From: Pterois miles
Lineage: Eukaryota; Chordata; Actinopteri; Perciformes; Scorpaenidae
Length of the DNA stretch: 64,000 nt
Assembly (NCBI GenBank): GCA_947000775.1
Contig: CAMQGK010000327.1
Location: forward strand, 15,027,501 to 15,091,500
Direction: 5' to 3'
Both the position numbers and the translations under genes were made by a program. Of the stretch, positions 11,901 through 22,302 are shown piece by piece (within the stretch, counting starts at the first letter, position 1; each line of letters opens with the position of its first letter). The notes beneath the pieces are model-generated. The model made no database searches. It was not told the origin of the DNA and saw only the letters and a program-made list of their open reading frames with translations.

Positions 11901-13099
11901 AATCATTGACGTCGGCAAGTTTGGTTAAGAACATTATTTTTAACAGGATGTTTTTATACCTGGAAAAACAGCAAAATCAAACGTTTATGCAGAAAAGAAG
12001 AAAGTGAACATATATTTATTGACGTTAACACTGTGCATGCTGGACTAGAATATTATTTGCAGTTTAATGTATTAATGTGGTGCATTGACATTTACTCAGT
12101 TAATATGTTTTTAAATAGTTTTCTATTAGCAGGGTTTGTAGTTTTATGTCTCTATGAATTTATTGGTGATGATAAGATGTTTCTCATCACACGTCAGTGA
12201 TTATTTTGCTGGCTGATAACACTGGCAGTGACGTGTGTGTGTGTGTGTGTGTGTAGTGCAGTAGAGTTTTAGTGGGGTTACTGCAGTACGTTAGGTATCC
12301 CATATCAGTATTATTGTACTGTGCACCATACTGAAGGGGTTAATGGGATGAGAGTCTCCATGTTAGTGTACATATACTGTACATATTGTGACAGGTAGTC
12401 AATGACACAACATATTTGTTTCAACAGATGTGTTTGTTTACAAGCAGTTTGGTGAGAATAATATTATATAGTGGACGGGAAGAAAGTGTGATGAGTGATA
12501 CGGTCACTGCAACGACCTGTGCGTCTGTGTCGTCACACTGCAATGCAGAATATTAGCGAGTGCAACAGGAGAAAGGATCCTCTTCTTCTGGTTGTGTTCT
12601 TGATGTTTAAAGATGGAGATCAGACTCAAAATGATGCGCAGACTATGGGGAGTGCTCAGTGTTAATGCAGCTTGACCTTGACGTATTTTCTAATTACTAG
12701 ATTGAGAGGACAGTCGGGTGGTGTTTTTTGGCCTGCAGCAGAAAGCCTCTAATATTCTGTAAATATCATACATACGAAACATAGATATTAGTATGTTTTA
12801 CCATTAATGGATATACCACTAATACTTTGTATACAAAACATAAACAAAACCAGTGTTTGTTTGTATACCACACCATAACCCCGGACTGGAGCAGTAGGAG
12901 GCCCAGACTTCGCCGTGTCCATGAAGAACAAACTAATTATAGCTGAAAAATATGAAAGGCAGTATGTACAAAATCATCATGCAAATACAGGACAACCTGT
13001 ACTGTCAGTCTGGGTTGTTGTATGGCTCAAGCCTGGCTGGGGTGATTAAAGTAAAGTAGTTGTATTAACACAGTATCGCTCTGGTTCTTCTACTCATGG
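8989..13099. other. intergenic DNA, no gene recognised
   Basis: Long AT-rich stretch. The 114-codon minus-strand frame at 9,216-9,560 is unrecognised and composition-driven. It includes a short TG run (12,233-12,254), a TATA-rich patch near 11,705-11,727, and the hairpin pair at 10,955-10,994 listed separately. Confidence 0.55.
10955..10994. other. two adjacent perfect short hairpins
   Basis: AGCTCT-gtgc-AGAGCT (10,955-10,970) is followed after 5 bp by GGGGGC-cttcaaa-GCCCCC (10,976-10,994). Both stems are perfect 6-mers. The patch is GC-rich within AT-rich DNA. It could be a structured or regulatory element, or chance. Confidence 0.3.
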
Positions 13100-13306
13100 G
13101 ACGTGTGGATACATACTCTTGTATTGTACTGTTGTCTTGCTGTTTTCTCTGTATTCCTTTACACTTGTTTGACGCTGCACCTGTTCTGAAGTTGCTCACA
13201 TTGTGTATTTACCAGGCTGCTGAGGATCACAATCTCTATTGCTGCTCTTATTGTTAGTCACTTTGGATAAGGGCGTCTGCTAAATGCCTAAATTGTAATT
13301 GTAAAT
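13100..13306 (+). mobile_element. SINE/LINE 3'-tail fragment
   Basis: The segment ends with CACTTTGGATAAGGGCGTCTGC followed by TAAATG-type tail motifs. This is a hallmark 3' domain shared by teleost V-SINE/HE1-type SINEs and their partner LINEs. The left border is not clear and no tRNA head with A and B boxes is obvious, so this is probably a 5'-truncated copy. Confidence 0.6.
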
Positions 13307-14317
13307 GGTAGGCCTGCCCACATGTTAGCTCAGTAGTCACAGCACTCTTAAAGAAAGCAGTGCCGAGAGGCTGACGGGACGAGATCGAAACAGGCAGCCA
13401 TTATAATCAGTCATTCAGCCTTTCGGAGTAGACATTCAGTGTTTGTGGTTTGTTCTAAATTCAAAGGGAACCTCTGTGACCTGCTGGCTTTCACATCGGC
13501 CTAAAACCACTGCGCTCTCCCTCCCTCTCTCCCTGCCCTCTCGTCTTTTCCTGCATTCCCTCATTCTCTCAAAGTCTCAGTTTCTCTCCCTCCCTGCCTT
13601 TCTTTGTCTGTCTTTCTTTTTATCTCTTTTAGAAATGCTCCTTCTTCTTCTTCTAAAGACAAACTTTTCAAAAGTTACGTTGAAGTTATGACTTGTGATT
13701 GCATCAGCAGTTGATAATATTGTCATTGTCAATATTTGTTTTCTTTCATATCCAATATCTGAGTTGTGTTTTGTCAAAGATTCAGCAGTATCATGATCAG
13801 TCCTCCAATTAGTCTCTAATTTACCATCGTTGTCAGTCAGTCACTGAACTGTTGATTTGATTGAAAACCTTTTTTCTAGCGTTATGGTTTTTTTTTTTTA
13901 CTCTTGGGTCCAACTTTATAAACCTTTACTTCAACATACTGTATTTGATTCTTGTTTGTGTTGCTCCTTTTATTTATTTATTTATTTTTGCTGCAGTGTG
14001 TTGCAGTCTGACATGGAAATCGGAGCTGTGCTCACGATACGTTCCCCTGTTCAAATTTAAATATGGACAGGGGTTATGTGAGGAGAATTGTGGGAGTGTG
14101 CATTGCATGATCGCTAACCAATGAATGATGCCCACAACTGCATTGACAGTATTTTAGGTGGAGCCATAAGATAAGTTCTGATGAACTATGATTGCAGTAT
14201 TTACTGTAGAGGAAGAAACATTGCTTTGCATTGCATTGCATTGTTACTTTCATATTACTTTTGTCATCTGTATTATATTCAAAATGTATGTATAGTTCAC
14301 GGTTTGCTCTTTTGATC
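13307..14317. other. intergenic DNA, no gene recognised
   Basis: Contains a pyrimidine-rich block (13,510-13,650), whose open frames are composition artefacts, and a short GCATT repeat near 14,225. No supported gene. Confidence 0.55.
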
Positions 14318-14605
14318 CGACTATTCCTATTCACGGTCACAGTGGAGGGGGGTAGGGACTAGAGCTTTTCCCAGCAAGCACTGAGCAAAGGACAAGGAAA
14401 CTCCCAAAGCAGGTTGCCAGTGCATCATATGGTGAATATGGTTAGACAAACAGTCACGCTCAGGGGCAATTTAGACTCTCCGATCCCCCTGATCTGTGTA
14501 TGTTTGGGCTGTGGGCAAAAACCCAAGCAAAACAAGGGGGGATCATGCAAACTCCACACTCAAACTCACTAAATGAGCTAACCACTGAGTCGCTGTGCTG
14601 CCCTG
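14318..14605 (-). mobile_element. tRNA-derived SINE, diverged, minus strand
   Basis: Read on the minus strand, it starts at about 14,605 with a GCAGCACAGCGACTCAGTGG head and A-box-like TGGTTAGCTC. It continues through TGGAGTTTGCATG, a GACTCTAAATTGCCC block and a GTGAC..GAATAGGAATA tail. This order is shared with the fuller SINE at 21,726-22,091. The B-box part of the head is missing and many positions have diverged, so this is an old copy. Confidence 0.7.
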
Positions 14606-17384
14606 GTATTATTATAGTCACACCCTGTCTCTCTCTGTCTCACCTTTCCTCTCCACACTGTGCAGTTGGTGGAAAATTGCCAGTATGTGTCACTTCCCCA
14701 GCAAACTGTGGTTCTCAGCTCGCCGCTGTGCTAATCATATTTCTTCTGGCAAGTTGTTAGCTCTAGCAGGAGGGAGGGAGGAGAGAGAGATGTAGTGGAG
14801 GAACAGATAGAGGGTAGAGAAGAGAAAGCACATGGGAAATAAAGAAAGAAAGAGAGGAAGGATAGAGAGTGCTGTAATTAGTCAAATTTTTGCAGTAGCA
14901 TATAACTCAGACGCCTTGTAGAGATACTGTATGTTGTTGAAGGATACCTGAATGTCTCTCTCTCTCTCTTCTTGTCCCCTCTCCCTCCCCTCCTGTCTGC
15001 GTCTCCCTCTCTACCTTTAAATAATGCAGTGTGAGAGACGGTTCTTACATACTGAGGAGGTGTCAGCAGACAGTTATGGGAACGTCAGCACCATTGCACC
15101 TACCCAAATGACACATCCACCCCTGCACACACTTCTGTCATCCCTGTTTAGTGTGTAGCTAAACTCACAGAGTAAATAATTAGACGGGCGTCTACGGTTA
15201 ACGTATAGCATTAAGGCCCAAGAGCATCAAATAAGTGGTAATGCCACATATTTATACAAAAACACATCCTGAAAAACATACTGGAAATGTCAAATTTATT
15301 CAAATGCATTGCATTAAAATTAGGCCATTGCAGTAACATGTTTGTATTTTTTGACAATTTAAATATTTACTGTTAAAATTAATTTTGGTTGATGGCATAG
15401 AGCAGTGACATTAATTTATTAACAAGAAATTGTCATTATTCAACTTGGAAAATACACATAATACTGTGGATTATTAACTAAAACAATGTATTAATTATTA
15501 ATATTTTTTAATGACTAAATAAATAATATTAATGAATAAAGCTGACAGGCTGACACCGTGAATGCCCTACAGTGTGTAGTATATGCTGTGTTTAAAGTGT
15601 GGTGAGTATTTCACAACACTAAATATCATAGAAAAAACTATTATATATAACAGCAACTGTTAAGCTTAAGTGGATAAGGAGGATTTTATAAATGTCTATA
15701 CAGCTACCAGATAATGTTAATAGTTTACCAGCAACCTGTTTTCACTTAGCAGTTTTATATTTTACACTTAATAAATGTTTATATTGTGATTTTATTTTTC
15801 TTAGAAGGGTAGAAATACATAATAATATTACAAACGAATACCTACACATTTACCTATCAACCATATAGCTGTACACCTTTCTTTGACTTTCCCATGTTCC
15901 CAAACAATATAGATGCAGCAGTCTGTGTAAATATAAAGATAAAGTCAGGAAGGACAGTAAATGTAACACCTGATCAGGACACCTGGTTCAGTATCTAAAA
16001 TGATTTAGACATCATGGAAAGTTACTCTCATATTAAAATTATTATTAAAATATTGATTTTTCATATTTGTAGGACTCATGACCACAATGACAAGATAATT
16101 TAAAAGACAGTGTGAATTATCAGTAATAATATTAGATTATGTCCGATGAGAGGGGTGAAATGCAAAAATATATTAATTTTGTTTGATTAATAAATAAATA
16201 ATATGGCCATTTTTCTTTGCCTGCAGGGTGACTGGGATAATGATGGTAACATCAGCCAAAATGTAATGATTTAGATTATTCTGTTGTAATATGACTGGAT
16301 GCTGCCAAATAAAATCGAACACTTGTTTTTGTATTGTCAGCCATTTTTTACCATTATCTATCACAAGCTGTTCTGCCCATCGGCTCACCTAATACCTGCT
16401 GTTTAGAAACTGCATGTAGCCTTAATGTAACCCTCCAGTCAGCCATGTTTAACCGAGCCTGTCATACAGTACAGATTCCCCGTGTTTCACAGCCTCTCTG
16501 GGCCTCTTCTGTTTTATTTTCACTTCCAGGAACTGCTTTTTTTCTCGGCAAATATAGCCAGACACTTTTTTTGTCTGCCTGTCAACCCTGGATCTGCTGC
16601 TACTTCAATAATCTCAATGTCAAATTTGTATTAGACAGATATCTAATAATAGCCAGTCTGTTAGATAGATAGCTCTTGCCAGGGTTTAGATGCAGAAAGC
16701 TGTTTCATACTGTCACACTGTCAGGATCCCTTGAATACTGAGCTGATGAAATGGCTGTAATACAATTTGGACGGAATTTGATAAACAATAGACTTTATAT
16801 TGGCATTGTTTTACATTTTTGCATGCTTATTATGCACTCTCTTTGTGAGGATGTTTAATTGCTCAATGACCTTGGAGTGACACGATGAAGAACATTAAGA
16901 AAAGCAAAGTCAGCAAAATATAATTACATTCACCCCCACTGCTGTAATAGTTCATTAAAGGGCAGTACTGCAATTTGCTCTGTGTTTCTGTGATTAGGCT
17001 TGGAGTATGAATACAATCCTTCATCATTTATGCTAATTTTAATATTAAGCACACAGTGCACAAATGTTTTCTGAATTAAATTTGTTAATGTTCAGTGCAT
17101 ATAAGGGGTATTAATTGTGTGGGGCACCTAACGAATCACAAATCTCCCAGATAGTAATACGGCAGAGAATAATGTGGTAGAATAGATTGTTATATTATTA
17201 ATACTAAGGGGATATTTCCCATATCATTTGAAAGGAGAATATCACCCACACGGCTTTGTACCCACAGCCGAGGCGAGGCTGCCTCCATGCATAATTCATA
17301 TTTCCATATCGTCATGGTGATGATGTGCGATGAGTGTTTGCTCTCACAGCAGGGGAGCTGGTTGTTGGTGGTGGTGTTGGTGTG

Positions 17385-17422
<38 letters not shown>

Positions 17423-17729
17423 GGGGTAGCAAGGTGTCAGGAGGGGCAAGAAAGGAGAGGAAAAGTGTGACTGGTATAAAAACACTGTATTCGCCTTAAT
17501 TATCAGCCGTCTCAAAGCGGACTGTTTCCAGATTTTTCTAACTACGGTTATTTTTACACAGTGGAGGTAGACAGCAGCGATGGGATGGGGAGGCTTCGAA
17601 ACAGCTCATAAATAACTTGTGAGTCAGATTTATACTCACAAAGCTACACACCTCTGCCCTGCGATCCCACAGGATTTTTAGTAGGCATATTAATTGATTG
17701 CAACCCACTGCTTTCTAATTATACCTGAA
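14606..17729. other. intergenic DNA, no gene recognised; (TG)n at 17,387-17,416
   Basis: Purine- and pyrimidine-rich low-complexity patches (14,765-14,870 and 14,955-15,015) give way to AT-rich unique DNA. A TG microsatellite of 15 units sits at 17,387-17,416. The stretch 16,780-17,340 has no repeats and many AT-rich homeodomain-type motifs, so it may be regulatory. No exon recognised. Confidence 0.5.
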
Positions 17730-17739
17730 AAAAGGTCAT

Positions 17740-17829
17740 TACTGCATCTTGAGCAAACATTATGTGAATTTCCCCACTGTGGGACCAATAAAGGAATATC
17801 TTATCTTATCTTATCTTATCTTATCTTAT
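17740..17829 (+). mobile_element. LINE 3' end with (TATCT)n tail
   Basis: ATGTGAATTTCCCCACTGTG, then an AATAAAGGAATATC block and a TATCT pentamer run, form the typical truncated 3' end of a teleost non-LTR retrotransposon. A second copy of the same end, same strand, lies at 62,815-62,860. Only the last part of the element is present. Confidence 0.8.
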
Positions 17830-18074
17830 TAGCTTGTAAAGCGTTACTGTTGTAAGGCCGAATAGTAAAGCTTGTGACAAGTAAATCATTCTAATGTAAA
17901 ACATCTTTTAACATTAAAATACATGTTATAGTATTTAGTGTATACATATGTTTACATACATTTATTATCACCTCCCAGTTACACAATAGGTTTTGTAAAA
18001 ATTGGATTTCTGAACAAAAACACACAGAATTTCTACTCTATAAAATGCTGAATACATAATATTTGCCATTTTTT
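17830..18074. other. short intergenic gap, nothing recognised
   Basis: AT-rich unique DNA between the LINE tail and MITE copy B. Confidence 0.5.
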
Positions 18075-18860
18075 TAGGGCTGTGAGTTGATTCAAATATT
18101 TAATCACGATTAATTCAATTATTCATAGTAGATTGTAATTATTGGGACAAAACACATTTTTTTTCATCTGTTCAAAATGTTGCTGAAAGGGAGATTTGTC
18201 AAGTATTTCATACTCATCAAAATGGGAGTGGACAGATATGTTGCTCTATGTAAATGTACAGTATGTATCTATTTGTTATTGGAAATCAATTAACAACACA
18301 AAACAATGATAAATATTGTCCAGAAACCCTCACAGGTACTGCATTTAGCATAAAAAATGCTCAAATCACAACATGGCAAACTGCAGCCCAACAGGCAACA
18401 ACAGCTGTCAGTGTGTTAACTTGACTATGATTTGCCCCAAACTACATGTGATTATCATAAAGTGGGCATGTCTGTAAAGAGGAGACTGGTGGGTACCCAT
18501 AGAACCCATTTACATTCACATATCTTGAGGTATGAGGTCAAGGGACCCCTTTGAAAATGGCCATGACAGTTTTTCTTACAAAAATTTAGTTTAGAGTTTT
18601 GAGCATTATTTATCCTGGTTCCTGACAAGCTAGTATGACGTAGTTGGTACTAATGGATTCCTAAGATTTTTCTTCACTCTAGCTTTAAAAACTGATCCTG
18701 CTCCAACCTCTGAAAGATCGAATAGCGCCTGGGCCCAACGTCAGCCCTTCGGATTTTAAAAGGTTAATTTAAAATCATAAGTTGGCGTTAATGAGTTAAA
18801 GAAATTAGTGGCCTTAAAACAAATTTGTGTTAACAATTTATTATTGCGTTAACTTTTGAG
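18075..18860 (+). mobile_element. non-autonomous DNA transposon/MITE, family copy B
   Basis: Starts TAGGGCTGTGAGTTGATTC and ends near GCGTTAACTTTTGAGC. It has the same internal block order as copies A and C, including ATTGTCCAGAAACCCTCACA near 18,315 and GGTCAAGGGACCCC near 18,536. The right terminus is degraded. No transposase frame. Confidence 0.75.
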
Positions 18861-20095
18861 CATAGTTGTTTTCTTTGCTTGAAAAAAAGCATCACAGGCT
18901 GTTGTGTCACTAAATACACAAACATGATGAAAAATGGGCATGCTGCAGTTTTAGACCAATGTCCACTAACAAGAGGAAGCATAAATAGTGGTGAGGCTTG
19001 ACTTCCTATTTGGTTTGTGGTGTTTCCCATCAAAAACTAGCTCATGACCTTTGTTGCACAAGATATCCTCACTTTCTCATGATTCTTTCTTCCTCACACT
19101 CAACAAAAATGCAGAAATATTGAACAAATGACACAGAATACAAGTGAAAGCGTTAAATGACCTTCACATTGACCTCCTGAGTCCTATGATCCACCAGTTT
19201 AAATACACCAAAACATACAATCTAACGTCATTCTGTCTTTTCATATCCAAAATATTAATCCTTGGTAACATAATTAAATGTTCAGTCAAAAAGTATCAGT
19301 ACAGGTTTCTTGGGCCTTGAGGTTCAAAATGCTCTCAGATGGAGTTTAAGTAAACAGCTGTGATTTCAGTTCAAGTGTTGATGGAAACATTTAGGAGGGA
19401 AAAATTTGTACCTTTGAGCAATGCATCATTTTTCCACCAAAGCTCAGTAGGCAAGAGTGGACTACTGTGCTGGATACTTGCTTAGAAGTGAAACAAGTGT
19501 TTATCATTAGATCAACCCTGTCTCCTACAAAATTACATTCCCTTACAACTAAACAGAAATCTTCAATTACGTTTTGAGGGAAATATATGATTAATGTTGT
19601 GAATTGAAACAAAACAAAACAAAAAAAATGCGACAAAACTACTTGGTTAGGTTTAGTAAAAAAATCATTATGTAAGTTTCACACAGGACACACACAGCGG
19701 CCTCCTGGGGAAAAGTCCAGTGTTTGTTAGACCCATCCACCTCTTCTCCGTCCTGCTTAGTGGACTTCTCTCTCGTTATACTCGTTATTAGACCAATAAT
19801 GCTATTATTTAACTGTTATTTCACGTATCTTTCATTAATTGTCGCTCAATATACTACATCAGTCGCTGCAGACTATTTGTGATACATCAAAGACAATCTG
19901 CAACAAAATATGTTTTGTTGTATGGGAACCTAATTTTTAGGAGGCATGACTGCATTAGATTATTAACATTATGACGGAAACATTTTACTTTCACTCGCTT
20001 ATTGTCTTCTGCTTTGTTTGCCCCGTTTGTCTTCTCTCCATCCTGGGTGAACTTTAATCGATCTGATAGCTGCTCTGAATCCTCTTGAGAGGCTT

Positions 20096-20098
<3 letters not shown>
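18861..20098. other. intergenic DNA, no gene recognised
   Basis: AT-rich unique DNA with open frames up to about 80 codons that look like nothing known. Confidence 0.55.

Positions 20099-20166
<68 letters not shown>
20099..20166. repeat. (TA)n microsatellite
   Basis: 34 uninterrupted TA units. Such a tract can extrude as a cruciform, and its length is likely unstable. Confidence 0.98.
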
Positions 20167-20172
<6 letters not shown>

Positions 20173-20279
20173 GACACACACTCACATCTCCAGCTCAATC
20201 TTGATATTTCATTCTCCCAGTGGACAAGATGGACTAGAATTAATTAGCCCCACCCGTTATGGACACACACTCATACACT

Positions 20280-20281
<2 letters not shown>

Positions 20282-20349
<68 letters not shown>
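20282..20349. repeat. (CA)n microsatellite
   Basis: 34 uninterrupted CA units, 115 bp after the TA tract. Confidence 0.98.
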
Positions 20350-20353
<4 letters not shown>

Positions 20354-20486
20354 ACAAAAGCCCAAATAAATACACACATTATTCGCCCTTTGTGTGTATG
20401 TGTATGTGTGCACTGTTTATACACAGAGGAGGTGTGAAGTTGCTCATACTTAGTATTCCCTTGGTGTCTTGCAGAAAGATATTGCA

Positions 20487-20488
<2 letters not shown>

Positions 20489-20540
<52 letters not shown>
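20489..20540. repeat. (GT)n microsatellite
   Basis: 26 uninterrupted GT units, in inverse orientation to the CA tract 139 bp upstream, so the two can pair. Confidence 0.98.
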
Positions 20541-20542
<2 letters not shown>

Positions 20543-21247
20543 ACATGTGCGTGCGTGAAGGCTGGAATTCAGAACGGTATTGATTAAACGCAGCAGGGGG
20601 TGAGTGTGTGAGCACTGCAGATAGCTCACTCACCTGCCACTCTGCAGACACACACACACCAAACACACTCACACAAACATCAAACTGTCCGCTGGCTTCA
20701 TTAGAAAGAGGCTGCCCGGCTTTTGATATGATGCATAAAATAAATCAAGGAATTTTGATTCAGCTTTGAGGTACAAAATATCAAATTTGTATTGAAAATG
20801 TGTTTACGAACCATTCTCTGTCCTTCTGATGGGCAATACTGTAGCGTTTGACAGGTAAACATCCAAAACAGCCAGTTTGATGATCAGTGATCTGTGGACT
20901 ACTTTTACTTTTTGTGGATTACTTTTGGTGATTTTAATTTTAAAGGATTGCAAGGTCCATTTTGGGACTTATCAACACACACACAGTTAAAAGACTTTTG
21001 TGTCTGAAAAGTGATAAAAAAGGCTTTTACCAAATAGTAACAGTGCACTGACCTGTAACCTCACCTAAATTTAATAGCAGCCAACCATGCAGAGGCAAGA
21101 AGAATCACAAGTAATCATGTATTGATTTTTACTTTGTTGTTATCTCTATCTAGCTAGCCACCTAGCTCAGCTTTCAAATATAAATGGGACAATATGACTT
21201 TTTTATGTTTTTGTCCAAGAATGAACATTATTAACATTTAATTTAAA
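20541..21247. other. intergenic DNA, no gene recognised
   Basis: Unique non-coding DNA with short CA-rich patches at about 20,649-20,680 and 20,975. Confidence 0.5.
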
Positions 21248-22302
21248 CTAGGGTTGTCAGTCGATTCAAATATTTAATTGTAATTAATCCCATGATTGTC
21301 CACAGTTAATAAATGTACCTTAAATGGAGATTTGTAAAGTATTTAATGTGAGCAGGGAATTATGCTTGCTTTATGTAAATGTATGTAGATATTTGTTATT
21401 GGAAATCAATTAACAACACAAAACAATGACAAATATTGTCCAGAAACCCTCACAGATACTGCATTTAGTATAAAAAACATGCTGTAATCATAACATGACA
21501 AACTCAAACCCAACAGGCAACAGCAGCTGTCAGTGTGCTGACTTGACTATAACTTGTCCCAAAGTGCATGTGATTATCATAAAGTGGGTGTGTCTGTAAA
21601 GGGGAGACTCGTGGGTACCCAGAGAACCATTTCCATTCACATATCTTGAGGTCAGACGTTAAGGGACCCCTTTGATAATGGCAGTTTTTTTTTCTCTACA
21701 AAATATAGTGTAAATTTGGAGTGGTGGGCTGCAGTGGTTAGCGCTGTCGCCTCACAGCAAGAGGGTCGCAGGTTCGATTCCAGCTTGCGGCTCTTCTGTG
21801 TGGAGTTTGCATGTTCTCCCCGTGTAAGCGTGGGTTTTCTCCGGGTACTCCGGCTTCCTCCCACCGTCCAAAGACATGCTGTTTAGGTTAATTGATTACT
21901 CTAAATTGCCCGTAGGTGTGGATGTGAGTGTGAATGGTTGTCTGTCTATATGTTGTCTGTCTCTATGTGCCCTGCGATGGACTGGTGACCTGTCCAGGGT
22001 GTACCCTGCCTTCGCCCTATGCAGCTGGGATCGGCTCCAGCCTACCCGCGACCCCTAACGGGATAAGCGGTTGACGATGAATGAATGAATGAATTTGGAG
22101 TGGTATGACAAGCTAGTACGACATGGTTGGTACCAGTGGATTCCTTATGTTTTCTAGTTTATAAGTATCTTCACTCTATATGTAAAACTGAGCACATTAC
22201 ATCCTCCTAAATATCAGTTGCATTAATGCGTTAACCAAATTAGTGGTATGAGAACAAATTTGCAGTAAAGGTTTATTACTGTGTTAACTTTGACAGACCT
22301 AG
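21248..22302 (+). mobile_element. non-autonomous DNA transposon/MITE, family copy C, split by a SINE
   Basis: Begins CTAGGGTTGTCAG and ends TGACAGACCTAG, which gives the clearest terminal inverted repeat of the three copies. Internal blocks match copies A and B. The element is interrupted at 21,726-22,091 by a SINE. Without the insertion it is about 0.67 kb. The flanking 8-mers ATTTAAAC and GTTTAAGC are partly alike, compatible with an eroded hAT-style 8-bp target duplication but not proof. Confidence 0.8.
21726..22091 (+). mobile_element. full-length tRNA-derived SINE nested in MITE copy C
   Basis: The head carries an RNA polymerase III A box (TGGTTAGCGCTG, 21,735-21,746) and B box (GGTTCGATTCC, 21,771-21,781). 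The body has the familiar TTTGCATGTTCTCCCC and TCCAAAGACATGC blocks, and the tail ends in GAAT repeats. The 13-bp AATTTGGAGTGGT occurs exactly on both sides (21,713-21,725 and 22,092-22,104). It also matches sequence that is continuous in the other MITE copies, so it is a true target-site duplication. Retrotransposition needs enzymes from a LINE elsewhere. Confidence 0.92.

Noticed and set aside
20201..20672. Several 78-97 codon frames
   Set aside because: Same cause: they run through CA/GT tracts.
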